Notes: generated by a model not told the origin, from the sequence alone. Positions 22,782 to 34,400 are shown, counted from the first letter of the stretch. The stretch is DNA of 64,000 nt from Uranotaenia lowii (GCF_029784155.1 NC_073691.1:138996433-139060432), one strand, 5' to 3'. Program-made: numbers and translations.

Positions 22782-25053
22782 CATGGGTGGCCAAACGTTT
22801 TCAACAGGCGGGCCATATATTGGAGATGATATGGGTAGGCGGGCCACATCACCATTTTTTTTTTTTGAAAATTCGGAGCGAATAAATGAATAACTGATTT
22901 AAAATGATGATATAATAAAATAATTTTTGTTTTCAGGTTTCAGGTTCAGGTTTCTGATGTTTCTATTTACATGGATTAATTTGAGAAATAATTTGAAAAA
23001 TTACTGAGAGCTTGTTTCTTAGACCAAATTATTGTCTTCATTACTAAATTTGAAACATTTTACGACTATAATAGCGTATGTGTTCATCCAGACCAAATTT
23101 ATATAGATGAGTACATATATGTGTATGGAGCAATAGTTATGTCAAATATATTAGTTTTGAATTTAAGTTTTGAATTTCTGTTGGGTTCATTTGTTGCAAA
23201 AATGTCTGATAGTATCGGATTTTCTGAGTATGTACATTAAATTTTGTTGATGGTCTTACAATTTTTCAAAACTCGATTTCACGGCTACGGAACCTTCTTC
23301 TCCATAGATAGTAGACCTTCAAATGTATTCAAGATGAACTAATTCCTTTATCATTAGAATTTCTCGCTGAACTCTGAGACTCTCAAGATTTTGCTTGACA
23401 TGAAATATATCTTGCTTGGCAAAAAATATCGTTATACTTAAAAAAAATGATAAATTTAAACTTAGAGACGTCAAAAACAGAACAGATCTGGACCATTTTT
23501 TTATTTAAGTTTTTGAAAGTGGTGTTTTATTTTTTTTCAGCAATTTGCACAAGTTAATAATCATGGTTTAAAAACAATTTAAAAAACAGTAATCAAATAT
23601 ATAATTTTGATCATGACGGCGCGTTTTTAACAAAATATAATAAAATAATCGTTTTAACAGAATAATAATAACAAAGGTTTTCAGTGGTTTCGAACTTTTG
23701 CGAATTTTTGACAATTTTAAAATCTGACGGATTTGTGACAAGCTTTTTTAAATTTTCCCTAAAATAACAAAATATGATGTTTTGCAGATTTCAAAATTTA
23801 TATTTTATTATATCAAATGTAAAATTTTTTCCGTAAAAATAGAACTTTATTTGAAACCTACAGAACTTTGTAATTTTCAACAGATATTAAAACATGACAC
23901 ATCATTTTCAAAGGAAAACATTTATAACAGTTAGTAGTGTAAATATATAATATTATAAATAAGCTGCAAAAACTGTTGAACGCTACCGTCTGCAAAAATG
24001 AGCAAATTTTAAATTGGGTCAAAATCTGAAGAAATCTTTCGAAAATTGTCATATAATGTATCTATTTTCCCATGATATTTACAGTGAAAATTTCGTTAGT
24101 TTCAATGGAAGCTGACAAATGAAGTAAATTCTTCGTCCTAAAATGCTTAAAATACTACAATTTGGCAAATTAATTGTTTAATTCGTAAATACATGTTTTG
24201 ATATACGGCATAATATCGTACTGAATTTAACCGAGTTTTTTTTAAAATATCATATTATTCTCTCCGTGAAACCTTAAAGCCAGTCAAAATTCAAACTGGT
24301 GTCATGCATCCATTTAGGATAAGATTGTCAGAATTTTTTCAGCACGTATCCGGGACAGACAAATCCGGGCTATTTTATTAAAAACCTGGCAAAATCCGGG
24401 CTTTTGTTTCAAAATTGACAACCAAAAATCCGGGCAATATCCGGACAAATTTCAGTAATTACTCATCAAAACTCAGCACTCAACAGAAGATTTTGAATCG
24501 TTTTCTAGCCTTCAAAAGTACCTTTAATGTTAATTTTTACAAAACATTCATTTAGGACGCATAAATTAAATATTTCAACAACACAATTTGTATTTTTTTT
24601 TGTTTAAATTGAAAAATAAAGTGAATGAATCCGGATAAAATCCGGGTTTCTTTTCATTGAAATCCGGACTTTTCCTTAATTTTGTAATAAATTTCCGGGC
24701 AAACCCGGATAAAACCAGGAAATCTGTCAACCTTAAAATAGGAGCTCTTATCACTTTAATTATAATGGTACAAGCAATCAAATAAGAAAATTTCATCGCA
24801 ATACACATTTGTTATTCGAAGGTATGTTCATGTGTCAAATATTGGAAAATTTAAAAAGTATACAGGTTTGTTCTCCAACTTTTGTTTCGAACTCTTTAAT
24901 GATTGTTACAGATTTTGAATAACTTCATCTCAAAATGGTACAAATCTAAAGATCTAAGTTTCAAATGTGGTCATTCTGGAAAAGGCTTCGCGGGCCACAA
25001 AAAGACAGCCACGGGCCACATGTGGCCCGCGGGCCATGGTTTGGCCACCCATG
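22782..25053. mobile_element. hAT-like element 2 (non-autonomous), abutting element 1
   Basis: The ends are CATGGGTGGCCAAACGTTTT and, reversed, CATGGGTGGCCAAACCATGG, with subterminal GGCGGGCCA and GGCCCGCGGGCCA. It is flanked by GTCTAGAC at 22774-22781 (shared with element 1) and 25054-25061. 2,272 bp without coding capacity. It contains a nested TA-flanked element at 24322-24733. Its sequence is unrelated to element 1 except for general hAT-style ends. Confidence 0.88.
24322..24733. mobile_element. nested TA-flanked MITE rich in ATCCGGG motifs
   Basis: The ends AGATTGTCAGA and, reversed, AGGTTGACAGA are bordered by TA at 24320-24321 and 24734-24735. The interior carries about ten ATCCGG words in both orientations. 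412 bp, inserted within hAT-like element 2. No coding frame. Confidence 0.7.
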
Positions 25054-25061
25054 GTCTAGAC

Positions 25062-26838
25062 CATAACGGATAGTAAAAACACATCTTACTTGTTCAAGAT
25101 AGAAACCAAAAATAAATTTTATTGAGTTTTCAACCCTTATTACAGTTTTTCCCGCGAAAAACTATAACAAATTAACAACAAAATGTTCAAACTGGCAACA
25201 CTCAGCACAATACAAAACTGGCAAACGATTGGGTACAAAGTGACCAAACCTTTCTTTACTGATTATAGACCACACACAGCACAAGTAGTAATCTCAAAGA
25301 TGGTATTCAATATTTGGTGCTTTTATCCTACTATGTCCTTTTCGTTTTGTAAATGAATATTTTTTTAATTAACAGCTATTATGTAGCTCTATTTCACTTA
25401 AAAACTTTCAAAGTTGGCACCATTAAAGGGGAAAATGCTTTCTTTGGAGGCAGTGCATTTTCCCGTTCGGAAGAAGTGCGATTAAAATAGTCGTTTTGAT
25501 GATTCGCAGAGAAGCAAGCAAAAGATAAAAAATGGGCAGACGGAAAAGCCGAGTGTTTATGACATTTTGTTAAGCCGACCAATAAATGACTCTCTTAAGA
25601 GCACATCAAGTCAACACTTTTGCCGTAGTTTGGCTGCATTTCGTTTCCACTCGGCGGAGGGTTTCGGATAAACATATTCACGGTGCATAATTTACAATTA
25701 CAAAAGGGTACTTAAGCTGGCTCGCTTCCTCTTTGGATTGGCTCTTCAATTACGGCCGCTTGAGAGAGAACTGGAAAAACATCACAGAGCAGCGTAGTCC
25801 ATCGCAATTGCAGTGGCATTCGGGTGAAACAAACAAAACAACACAAAGAAGGGCGATTCTGGTTATGAAGTCCTCAACACTCCTTCCGCACCCCCTTTTT
25901 CACGGGAATCCCCATTTCCAGTGGGAGTTACGACTCTCTTATTTGATGACACTTTGCATGACTCTTTAGCACTTTGGCCGGGTGGTGTAAGTGTTCCAAG
26001 TTGCTCCCAGCATCCGTTCCGTCGTAAGTATACAAAAGGTGTAGCAAAGTGTACTTAACGGACGACGGCGTCATTGGTAAGTTGGTACTACGATCAAAAC
26101 GGAACGGCCACGATGGTTTGGAAAAAGTGACGTTTGGCTAACGGAAAACTTGCTTCCACTTGAGTTTTCCTACGACATCCATACATTGACAAACGAGAGC
26201 GCACAAAACGATGAAAGAAAGAGCAATTGCATTGTTTATGTTTTTCAAGGGCTGTGCGTCCAATTAGAACCATAACCGGAAGGGCCACGTCCTTGGGATG
26301 GTCCGAAACATTGAAAGTTTAATATCAAAAATAACGTGATTTGAAAACCATTAATTGGAGTTAAATCCTGCTTCCAATTTAAATATTTTTGAATCATAGT
26401 TTTCATTAAAAAAAAAAACACAAAAACCATTTTTGAAGGAATTAAAGGAAAAGTTGATTCTTAAAAAAATCTTCAGCATATTAGTCTGGAACAAATATCA
26501 AATTCTTCTTTTGTCAATACCCCTCCCCCTTCGAATTTTCAGAAAATCCCGAAGGAGGGAATAAATAAAGTTCAAGGTATTTTATTGAAAAAAATTAAAA
26601 ATTCTTGTATACAAATATACTAGTTTACTTAGTTTTACTTAAATTTACTTAGTTTTTGTCCATCTTGTACCAATTTATTGAAAATTAGGGTTAGTTTTTA
26701 CTATCCTCCCATCCCCCAGTTATGAAAAATATTCTGTCAATTTTATTCAATGCGGTAGAGACGAACACAAATCTTACAAAAGGAATTTTGCCAAATCGTT
26801 GGGTGGCCCACGATTCTCCACCATTTTAAAAATCCGCA
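25062..26838. other. mixed interval, partly unique host-like DNA
   Basis: 25290-25325 ends like the 18624-19498 element (GTATTCAATATTTGGTGCTT then TTATCCTA). 25600-26280 is GC-richer, without repeats found elsewhere in the window, and looks like host DNA; its short frames have no domain. 26740-26815 is a reverse-oriented fragment of the 17431-18349 family. No gene is called. Confidence 0.4.
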
Positions 26839-26908
26839 GCCCGTGGCGTAGAGGTTAGCCTTCAAGTCTTCTAAGCCAGCGGATATGAGATCGAATCCCG
26901 GTCACGGC
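26839..26908 (+). ncRNA. tRNA-like module (SINE head or tRNA pseudogene)
   Basis: The A-box-like GTGGCGTAGAGGTTAGC and the B-box-like AGATCGAATCCCGG are spaced as in a tRNA. The outer sequences CCGTG and CACGG can pair as an acceptor stem. The anticodon arm is not well formed, and no CCA or T-run terminator follows directly. A tRNA-derived SINE head is the best reading; the amino-acid identity is not assignable. Confidence 0.5.
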
Positions 26909-27401
26909 ATACATAGTACACTTTTTGTGGGTTGGTGGTTTTAGCATTTGCAAGATGATGCCATCATATCCTTGAAAGATGTACGCTTATAGTTAAGAAA
27001 AAAGGGGAAAAAACCAAGAATATTATTTTTTTAAACAGTCAGAAATCGGGGATAATAATAGGGGAGATAAGGGTATAATGGCCACATGAAGGACGCTAAT
27101 TCAACCATAAAAAACATATGAGTTATTATAATATGTGAGTTATTTCATTGTTTCGTGTTCAGACATTTTCTAACGGGCTAAAACTTGAAAAAGTGAATAA
27201 AAACCTTCAAAAGGGCATTTTAAAACTTTTGGCCAAAAGCTGAAAATCAGTCACTGTAGGGGCATAATGAGAACCCCCACTGGGGCAGTATAAGCACCAT
27301 TAATCGAGGCACAATGAGCATTTTCTGCCGTAGAATCTAGCAGCGAATTCAACTCGATGATGTCAACATAATTATAGAGCTACAGCTTATCTTGTTTCAT
27401 T

Positions 27402-27470
27402 CGACGGTGTGGCCTATTGGTAAGCTGACGGAAAATAATTAGAAGACTAGAGTTCGATTCCTGGTCGAGG
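27402..27470 (+). ncRNA. tRNA-like module, left arm
   Basis: A-box-like TGGCCTATTGGTAAGC and B-box-like GAGTTCGATTCCTGG at tRNA-like spacing, with AGAAGACTAG between. It lies in the left arm of the inverted repeat. Probably a SINE-type Pol III promoter fragment, not a working tRNA. Confidence 0.45.
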
Positions 27471-27708
27471 TGATTTATTTCCATTCACCATTCATGATCG
27501 ATGCATTTTACACTAAACGGTGAGTTGTACATATGTAGATGCATCAAACAAAGCAATAACAAAATAATGTATATGTGTTTGTAGAACACTAACAATTCAC
27601 ACACACTCATTAATTATGTTTCTGGTGCTTTGTTTGGCGGATGATGCTACTAGCCGTATAATGCAACAATCGAAATAATCGATCATGTTTGGTAGATGAA
27701 AAAAATCT

Positions 27709-27778
27709 TCGAGACCAGGAATTGAACTCGAGTCTTCTGATTAACTTTCCTACACCTAACCAATAGGCTAAATCGTCA
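27709..27778 (-). ncRNA. tRNA-like module, right arm
   Basis: On the minus strand it reads TAGCCTATTGGTTAGG (A box) and GAGTTCAATTCCTGG (B box). It mirrors the module at 27402-27470 with moderate divergence, which shows that the pair arose by inverted duplication or as arms of one element. Confidence 0.5.
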
Positions 27779-28229
27779 GATGTAAACGGTTTTTCTTTCT
27801 TATTCAGTTGACTTCATTGAGCAGAATCCGCTGCTAGATTCAACGGCAGAAAATTCTCATCGTGCCCTTATCAATGGCGCTCTATGCGTTTTTAAATTGA
27901 TTACATATAGTGATTTAACATTTAATAATGATGAAAATTGAAGAACAATGTGTAAATTAAGTTGCAGTGCGTACTTCATTGATCAAGATGATTTAACGAT
28001 TATAAGAGCTTATTTTCCGGTGCTCAAAAATTATAATATTTCCGTCACTTGAGAAACTAGTTGGTTTTTTAAATATTCTGTAAAGATGATAAGGAGATTT
28101 CTTTTTTGTTGAAAAATTAATACTGCAGGAACTACAAAACTGTTCCTCATAGAAACTGATTTGAGAAAATTCGTTCTTTCGTGGAAAAGAAGAGTGCTTA
28201 CCATGCCCCGGGTGCTTTTATCTCCTGTA

Positions 28230-29640
28230 TATTAATAAATTTAAAAAATTGCTTTAAGATACTTTAGAAATGTAGAAAACCATACCATTATTTTATTTTA
28301 ACTTTTATAATAAAGGATAAAAAAAAATCCATCTTTAATCCTCTGTTTTAACAACACAACATCGTTCAACAAGCATCAGTTATCATAAATACAGTTTGAG
28401 TTAAATTGAATTAGATCTGAACAAAAAAATAATCTTTGTTGCATATTTTCATTAATTATAATCGGTCATAGAAACATACTTCTCTCAAAAACAACATCCT
28501 TTCTAAGCAGCATGATTTCAACGCTAAACGCTATGGAACATGAACAAACATTCATTTTCAGAGCGCCAGAAACGGTCTCCACTATCGGTAGCTTTATCGG
28601 TATATTTTATGGTAATAGGGTTTGATTATTTTTATGTCAAGTTCAACGATGAGGGAACGTTTTTATGAACCAAAAGCTACAGAAGATCATTTTTTCCATC
28701 CCCACAACTTCTTCGCCCAACGTCCACGTCTCATTTGCCTATTCTGCCTGATTCTTATGCCGCCTTCCGACGCATAAATTTCAATATCAAAAACATTAAA
28801 TTTCGTGTGCCTTGTCACTTTCTTTACCTTCCCCATAATCAAGGCCTAGCCCAAACTACTAGTGGCCTAAAAATATCTCTGAAAAAACGGATGTTACTCT
28901 CAGCTCATTCAAGGGTAAATTATCATAGTGGCGGAGACTCAAAACCAGTAGTATATTTTTTGGTTATCTCTTCTTCACAACAAAACAAAAGTAGTACCTA
29001 AGCATTCGAAAAAAAATAAGCCGTTTTAAAAAAGAGCTGTGTTTCTCGTTTTGGGGAGAAGCGATAATTTTGTCTGTGTTGACTGTTTTTATTCTCTCGG
29101 TTCCTCGTTTATTAGTCCAAAGGTGACAACGTGTTGTTAGTCACGAGATTTACGCACGTAAAATTAGTGCAGGTAGGATGGCAGCCAAATTGAATTTGGC
29201 TTGACCAGAAGAAAAAGGTCGTCAAAGACAAGTTAAAGATTTTGCATTGAATATGATGAATTTGACCAATAGTAGATAATCAACAAGTTATACCGGATGT
29301 TTGATTGCTTCAATTATGTGACTACAGTAAAATAACCGTATGAACAAAACACAAGCACTAATTTAGTTTTTAAGTTTTTTTTATTATCTCTACATAATTT
29401 TCGAAATATAATCTTAAGCAGATTTACACCGAAGAGCTACACGAAAGGCAAACCATAAAACAATATTTTTTCATCATACTATCTGGCCCGGTAAACTTCG
29501 TTTTACCTTTGAATATTTAAATCGTTATACATGTTTAACTTCATCTACACGTCCTTAACTACTTCGTGCACGTGTATCAATTTTTATAAAAATCATCTAA
29601 GATTGTGGTCAAACTAAACTGAGTGTAAATCGATTTTCTG
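28230..29640. other. AT-rich, no recognised gene
   Basis: Low-complexity and unclassified sequence. At 29485-29512 the phrase CCCGGTAAACTTCGTTTTAC matches 41478-41500, hinting at a dispersed element end. The 88-codon frame at 28735-29001 has no domain and poor composition, so it is not called. Confidence 0.4.
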
Positions 29641-29699
29641 TTTATGAGAAAAATCAAAGTATCTTTCTTTTTGAAAAGTCGTAAAAAAATACTCAATCA

Positions 29700-30125
29700 A
29701 GATGCCGGTCGTCCTCGTCCAAATTGGCGAGACTTTTGTTCACGTCTGCCATCAGATTTTGCACAGTCACCTTATCGACGCAGAACGCATGTTTGCTTTG
29801 AACTGCGTCTCGCTGCTTACAGTTTTGTTTGGGTCTTCTTACGGTTTTGCTGAACTATCTTCCAATATTTTTCGATTGGGAGTTCTGGTGTGTTAGGGGG
29901 GTTCTTATCATCAGGCACAACCTGAATGTTGTTAGCGGCATACCACTCCATGGCTTTTTTTTTTCATAATGGCAGGATGCCAAATCCGGTCAAAACAGCA
30001 CAGATGTGTCATAGAAAGGCGTCAAACGCTTTTAAGATACTCTTTTACGTAAATTTCATGGTTGACGGTCTCGACTGCAACGAAAATGTTGCTTTACAAG
30101 CCTCAGGTATAGATAGCTTGAAACT
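29700..30125 (-). pseudogene. decayed DD37E mariner transposase fragment
   Basis: Reading the minus strand gives the C-terminal half of the transposase seen at 5549-6574: a KFTWLT-like degenerate start, AMEWYAANNIQVV-like text near 29930, TPELPIEKYW-like text near 29870, and the lysine-rich tail near 29820. There are frame breaks and substitutions throughout and no terminal repeats. It is the most diverged copy of the family in the window. Confidence 0.65.
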
Positions 30126-30535
30126 TTTAAAATACTTAGGTGTGTTGTCAATCGCAAAAAACACCAGTTTTTGAAACTCAATTTATCGCTTAGTAGCTAT
30201 CAATATTTTTTCAAAAAGTATTTAAAACACTAGAAGAAGACCCAAAAGTTGATTCTATATACTTTTTAAGAGATTTCTGAAGTTAAAAGTCGTAGTAAAA
30301 TGAGTTTTAAATTCATCGAAAATTTACACCTTTTTGATTACTTTATTTCCTAACTACAAAACGCCAAATATTTACCTGGCATCGCGGATTGCTTCTTCAT
30401 CTGACTGTAAGTTGCGGCAAACCCGAAGCAATCGACCATGTGCCCGCTCGGCTAAAATCCCGAGTCGATGGGTGGGGTTGGGTTAGAGAAACAAGAGAGA
30501 TCAATAGTGGGAAAGATCACATGCGGGATAGGGGA

Positions 30536-31310
30536 ATAAACAATATAAAATCTAAATTCCGATTAAAAAAAGAGAGATCAGGTTAGCACAAGGTTCCATA
30601 TAAAATTGTTATGTTTTTTACCTGGAAATCATAAAAATCTTTAAAAAATATCATTCTATATTACTAGAATTGGGGCAAAAATGTTAAACGACATACACGT
30701 TGTCAACTAACCTAATAGCTCTGACTCATTCAGCGGTAATCGATAAAGTTTAAAGATTTTTTTTGGTGAATCGTTTTAAAATTTAAAGTCTATCACTGAA
30801 AAAACTGTCTAGAAATTCATTATTTAAAGCGCCTTATATTGATTTTTGAAGATTTTTCGAAGTTTGATGGATTCAACGTGGATTTACAGCGCGCCATTTT
30901 CTTTTTTGTTTCTATAAATTTCTCAATGAAAAAGATTGTTATGATGGAAAGCGAAAAGCGACGATCTTTTTAATAATGTGATTTATTGTTTTTGATGAAA
31001 TGTTGATTTGAATTGGCTCTATTAATTTTATAGAACCTGATTTTTTTTTTTTTTAATCATTGAAAGAAATTATAAGATAAATAACATAACATCAAAATTA
31101 ACCAACAAATAGGTAGTGAGTAAAAAAACCTGAGTAATATGGTTTTTCGTATAGCTGTGGCTGTGATAAATTGTCAATGTAAAATTTCTTACGTAAGATT
31201 TTTGGAAACCCCCCCTTCCCCCCTAGTAAGAGATTGTAAGCAAATGTCAACCCCCCCCCCCCCCCCCCCTATGTGCTTACGTAATTAGTGAACAGCCCCA
31301 TATACATACA
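30536..31310. repeat. dispersed repeat, copy B (longer version)
   Basis: The same repeat as 180-640, with about 290 bp extra between GATAAAGTTT and the ATAAGATAAATAACATAAC block. The end is C-rich, with an uninterrupted run of more than 20 C at about 31247-31269, followed by GTGCTTACGTAATTAGTG. Either copy A lost, or copy B gained, the middle section. Confidence 0.75.
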
Positions 31311-31373
31311 TGGTGAAGGTCCAGCAGTTAATCGGCAGAGCTTGATTGCTCGTGTTCGCCGGTTTCATCACGT

Positions 31374-31444
31374 TCACCGTGGTGAAATTGGCTAACGCGT
31401 CGTAGTACTGAAGCGGAGATTGCAGGTTCAAGTCCTGCCGGTGA
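31374..31444 (+). ncRNA. tRNA-Arg-like sequence
   Basis: The T arm is perfect (GCAGG-TTCAAGT-CCTGC) and the ends TCACCG and CGGTGA pair as an acceptor stem. The A-box-like GGCTAACGCG and the phrase GATTGCAGGTTCAAGTCC resemble insect tRNA-Arg. A T5 run, a Pol III terminator, follows at 31454-31458. The anticodon stem does not fold properly, so it is a pseudogene or a tRNA-derived SINE head. Confidence 0.5.
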
Positions 31445-31827
31445 GCCGTTGTATCTTTTTCGAAAAATTCATGATATTTACGGCTTATGTTCTCACGTCT
31501 TTTGATACCTCATGTTTCTCTAATTCTTTCCATCACCTACAAAAATGTGATCATTTTCAGGTACAAAGATGTACCAAGCGATTTCATAACATCCGTGTTG
31601 ATTATTATAATAACTTCAATGTGTTCGAATTTAAGCATTTCAATTTATAATCCTTCAATAAATTGAGACAAAAGAAAACAAATAAGCTTATAGAGAATGT
31701 TAGTGCATAAAGTGACAATCAAACCTACAAATCCTTTAAAAACTTCTGACTTCATGAACTTATCTCCCCGTACATAGTTGCTATTATAATTAATGAATAA
31801 AAGCCCTAAACAAAGAGCATTCTGTAA

Positions 31828-32096
31828 CTGCATTCACGACATCATGAAACCATCAGGACCAATAGGATACTTCCAGTCAGGGTAGCATCTCTACGAAAAA
31901 GGGAATTTGCAAATCACCATCGTCCTGGTGCTGCATCGATGCTCAACCATCATCCCCATCATCACCATCAGCATCATCATGATTCGCTGGGAGGCAACGG
32001 ATCTGAAGCCACAGAGAAGCATCCTTTCGTCCAACCCGGCGCGTTCGTCGTCGTATTTGGTCGTTGCATTATTGCAGGCGGTAGCACATAATTAAA
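31828..32096 (+). CDS. candidate host exon, His-rich, function unknown
   Basis: An open frame without its own good start reads LRKREFANHHRPGAASML, then a cluster HHPHHHHQHHHDSLGGNGSE, then ATEKHPFVQPGAFVVV, with stop at about 32094. The upstream CTTCCAGTCAG near 31871-31881 could be a splice acceptor and the GTATTTGG near 32055 a donor. The local composition is GC-richer than the flanks, and no repeat copy is seen elsewhere. His-rich stretches occur in insect transcription factors, but no DNA-binding domain is present here. It could equally be non-coding. No family is assigned. Confidence 0.25.
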
Positions 32097-33168
32097 CTGC
32101 AAGAGATTTACTGCCGAGTGCCGGAATGGACATTACTTCAGTCCAGTCCTTCCGGCAGCTTTACGACAGGACGCGACCATCAGCGCTGATGGAAGCAGCG
32201 GAGAAATGGTAATTTTGTGATTTATCGCGCGTTATTATTAGCGCTTTTCCATCAGCCAGCAACGAACCATCTCAGTCGTTGAAAGCTCTTTGATTTTGGC
32301 GAGGAATGGTAATAAATTTTGCCTCTTCTGAAAATACTGTACTGAATAATTAGGTTCGCTAAAGTTGAGGACTCTGATTAGGATTAGAAAACATCAACGT
32401 GTTCCACTGAATTCTGAATAAATTGCATTATGAAACTTCGCCGAAACTTTATGCGGGAAATACTTTTCACGAACAATCTTCGGCCGTACACAAAATACTG
32501 AAACAAATTGATTGTGACAATCATGTAGCATTAGCTTGGGCAACCACAACCACATGTTGCGACAAATTACACCAAACATTTGCGGTCGGTAACATCCCCG
32601 CCCCCGTCATTGAAGTTGGGCTCCTGGTGAAGGAGTGTTTGTAGGCTATTTTTTCATAACGTCTTAAGCTTGAAACAGTTCCGCCTTTTCTAATGCTGAG
32701 TACGTTTAAAGGCAAATTCATAAGTTTAAAATAGCATGTTTTTTTTCAAACAAAATTTTCTGGCACATGACGTTTCCATACTGTAGGTCAACCCCGGTGC
32801 CACGACCGCAATCAATTTCAGAAGATGAGGATTTAACAAGTCAACCGATAGTTAGCGAGCTGTGGTCTCTTTGATGTTTCGATACAACCCTTTCGGTTTA
32901 ATCTCAGCTCTGCTCAGTGCTGGGCTAAGTGCTAACAGCGTGTGGGCGGTACTATATTTGTCAAACCCCTGCTGTCTGTGATTAAAGGCGGGCATCATCG
33001 ATTCCGGTGAGTTCATAAATAACCAAATTATAAGCTGACGTTAATCGATATTTCTAGTGGGTTGGATGCAAGAACTCTAGATTGCCTTCGGCTTCTGATC
33101 TTTCATTGGAATTTTTTTTTCTAGAACCTATTGGAAGAGAAAGTTTTTTGCCTTGGCCTATAATACAA
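32097..33168. other. host-like intergenic or intronic sequence
   Basis: No repeat match. A possible hairpin near 32110-32160 pairs GTGCCGGAATGGAC with GTCCAGTCCTTCCGGCAC-like sequence imperfectly. The short frames have no domains. Confidence 0.35.
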
Positions 33169-33170
33169 TA

Positions 33171-34144
33171 GGGGAGAATGAGGATACTTGATCCCTGGGG
33201 ATACTCGATTCCTTAGCTATATCTCGAAACTGGAATGTCTTACAAAGATCAAATGTTCTAGAAAAATGTGCCAAAACGAGCAAAACAACAATGCTTGTAG
33301 TTTAAAAAATTTTAACAAAATAATTGTTTGAGTAATTGAACTTTGTTTGAAAAATTTCACAAAATGTAACTTGAAGATCTTTTTTCATCACTTTTAAATG
33401 TTCCTTACATGGTAAAATTATGAAAAAAATATTTGTTCCAATGTAGCAATCGTTCGAGCGTAAAATGAACTTCATTTTGCCATATTTTCAAAGCAATGGA
33501 AAACTTTCAACTTTTTTCAGAAAAAGTTTTCTAAAATGTTGATTATGGGTACAATTGATCCCCTAGAGTTGGGTACAATTGATCCCCCTTCCAAACGGCA
33601 TATTCTTCTTCTGAATTGATCGTTATGATTGCTGATTACGAAATTACTAATATTTATCCAAAAACTAATATTTATCAAACAATTGTCTGAAGTAAAGAGC
33701 AAAAATAATTAATTTTCTCTTAATTATAAAAAAAGCGCCTTTAAGTATGCAATGTTATTAGCGTTGAGACAAAGTTATACAATTTTCTTCTTATGTCTGC
33801 TATAAATTGTGAAATAAGAACAAACATGACCAAAATAGTCAATTAACATTCTATCTTGGGGTTTTGTTTGATTTTTATACAAGGATTAGGGCTTCCTGAA
33901 TAAAAGATCAAGTCTCCTTCGATAGGGGATCAAGTCTCCCCTAACTTCAGAAAAATCGCAATTTTTTTACTCCCACGAAAATGCTTCTAGTTCATCAACG
34001 GGTTCAATGATCGTTCCAATTTTTGGAGCATAGAAACTTGAAGTTACAAGCTGTCAGAAAATGTCAAAGACGGCGAGTTGCTAAATTTTTCCAAAAAAAT
34101 ATGGTGAAAATAAATAAAGGGGATCAAGTATCCCCACTCTCCCC
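33171..34144. mobile_element. TA-flanked MITE with GGGGAGA ends and repeated GATCAAGT motifs
   Basis: The left end GGGGAGAATGAGGATACTTG and the right end (reverse complement GGGGAGAGTGGGGATACTTG), then ATCCC, are bordered by TA on both sides. 974 bp without transposase. The phrase (A/C)AATTGATCCCC or GGGATCAAGTCTCCC recurs at both ends and internally near 33550, 33575 and 33930. The outermost bases match the 17431-18349 element while the interior differs. Confidence 0.75.
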
Positions 34145-34280
34145 TATACATACATATTTAAACGTATTTTTGGAAACATAAATCTTCAGTTCATTTATTT
34201 CTTTTAGGCGTAGGGTTGATTCTTTTTAACTCTACTCATCCCGGAGGGGTCAAATGGCATATTTTGAACTTTGAATGGTG

Positions 34281-34282
<2 letters not shown>

Positions 34283-34324
<42 letters not shown>

Positions 34325-34327
34325 TTG
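34283..34327. repeat. (TTTA)n microsatellite
   Basis: About eleven uninterrupted ATTT units. It is length-polymorphism prone, and its exact count depends on the assembly. Confidence 0.95.
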
Positions 34328-34400
34328 CTTTAATTATGTAACGTAAGATACAATCTTATGATTACGCCTAATATAATTATTTTTGCGCGAATTTTACTTA

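Larger units (their letters stand above)
27061..28229. mobile_element. GGGGAGATAA-ended element containing an inverted repeat with two tRNA-like modules
   Basis: It starts TA-GGGGAGATAAGGGTATAATG. A tentative right end near 28229 reads, reversed, CAGGAGATAAAAGCACCC. Inside, about 27295-27560 and 27620-27885 are diverged inverted arms (shared CATTTTCTGCCG/AATTTTCTGCCG, GAATCTAGCAGCG, GGCCTATTGG/AGCCTATTGG). Each arm carries a tRNA-like block. No transposase. The right border is uncertain. Confidence 0.5.

Noticed and set aside
22646..22885. 79-codon frame across the junction of the two hAT-like elements
   Set aside because: It spans two termini and the shared target site and is only a chance frame.
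27061..28229. A CRISPR-like or palindromic array
   Set aside because: Only two diverged inverted arms exist, with no regular spacing or multiple direct repeats; eukaryotic SINE-like content explains it.
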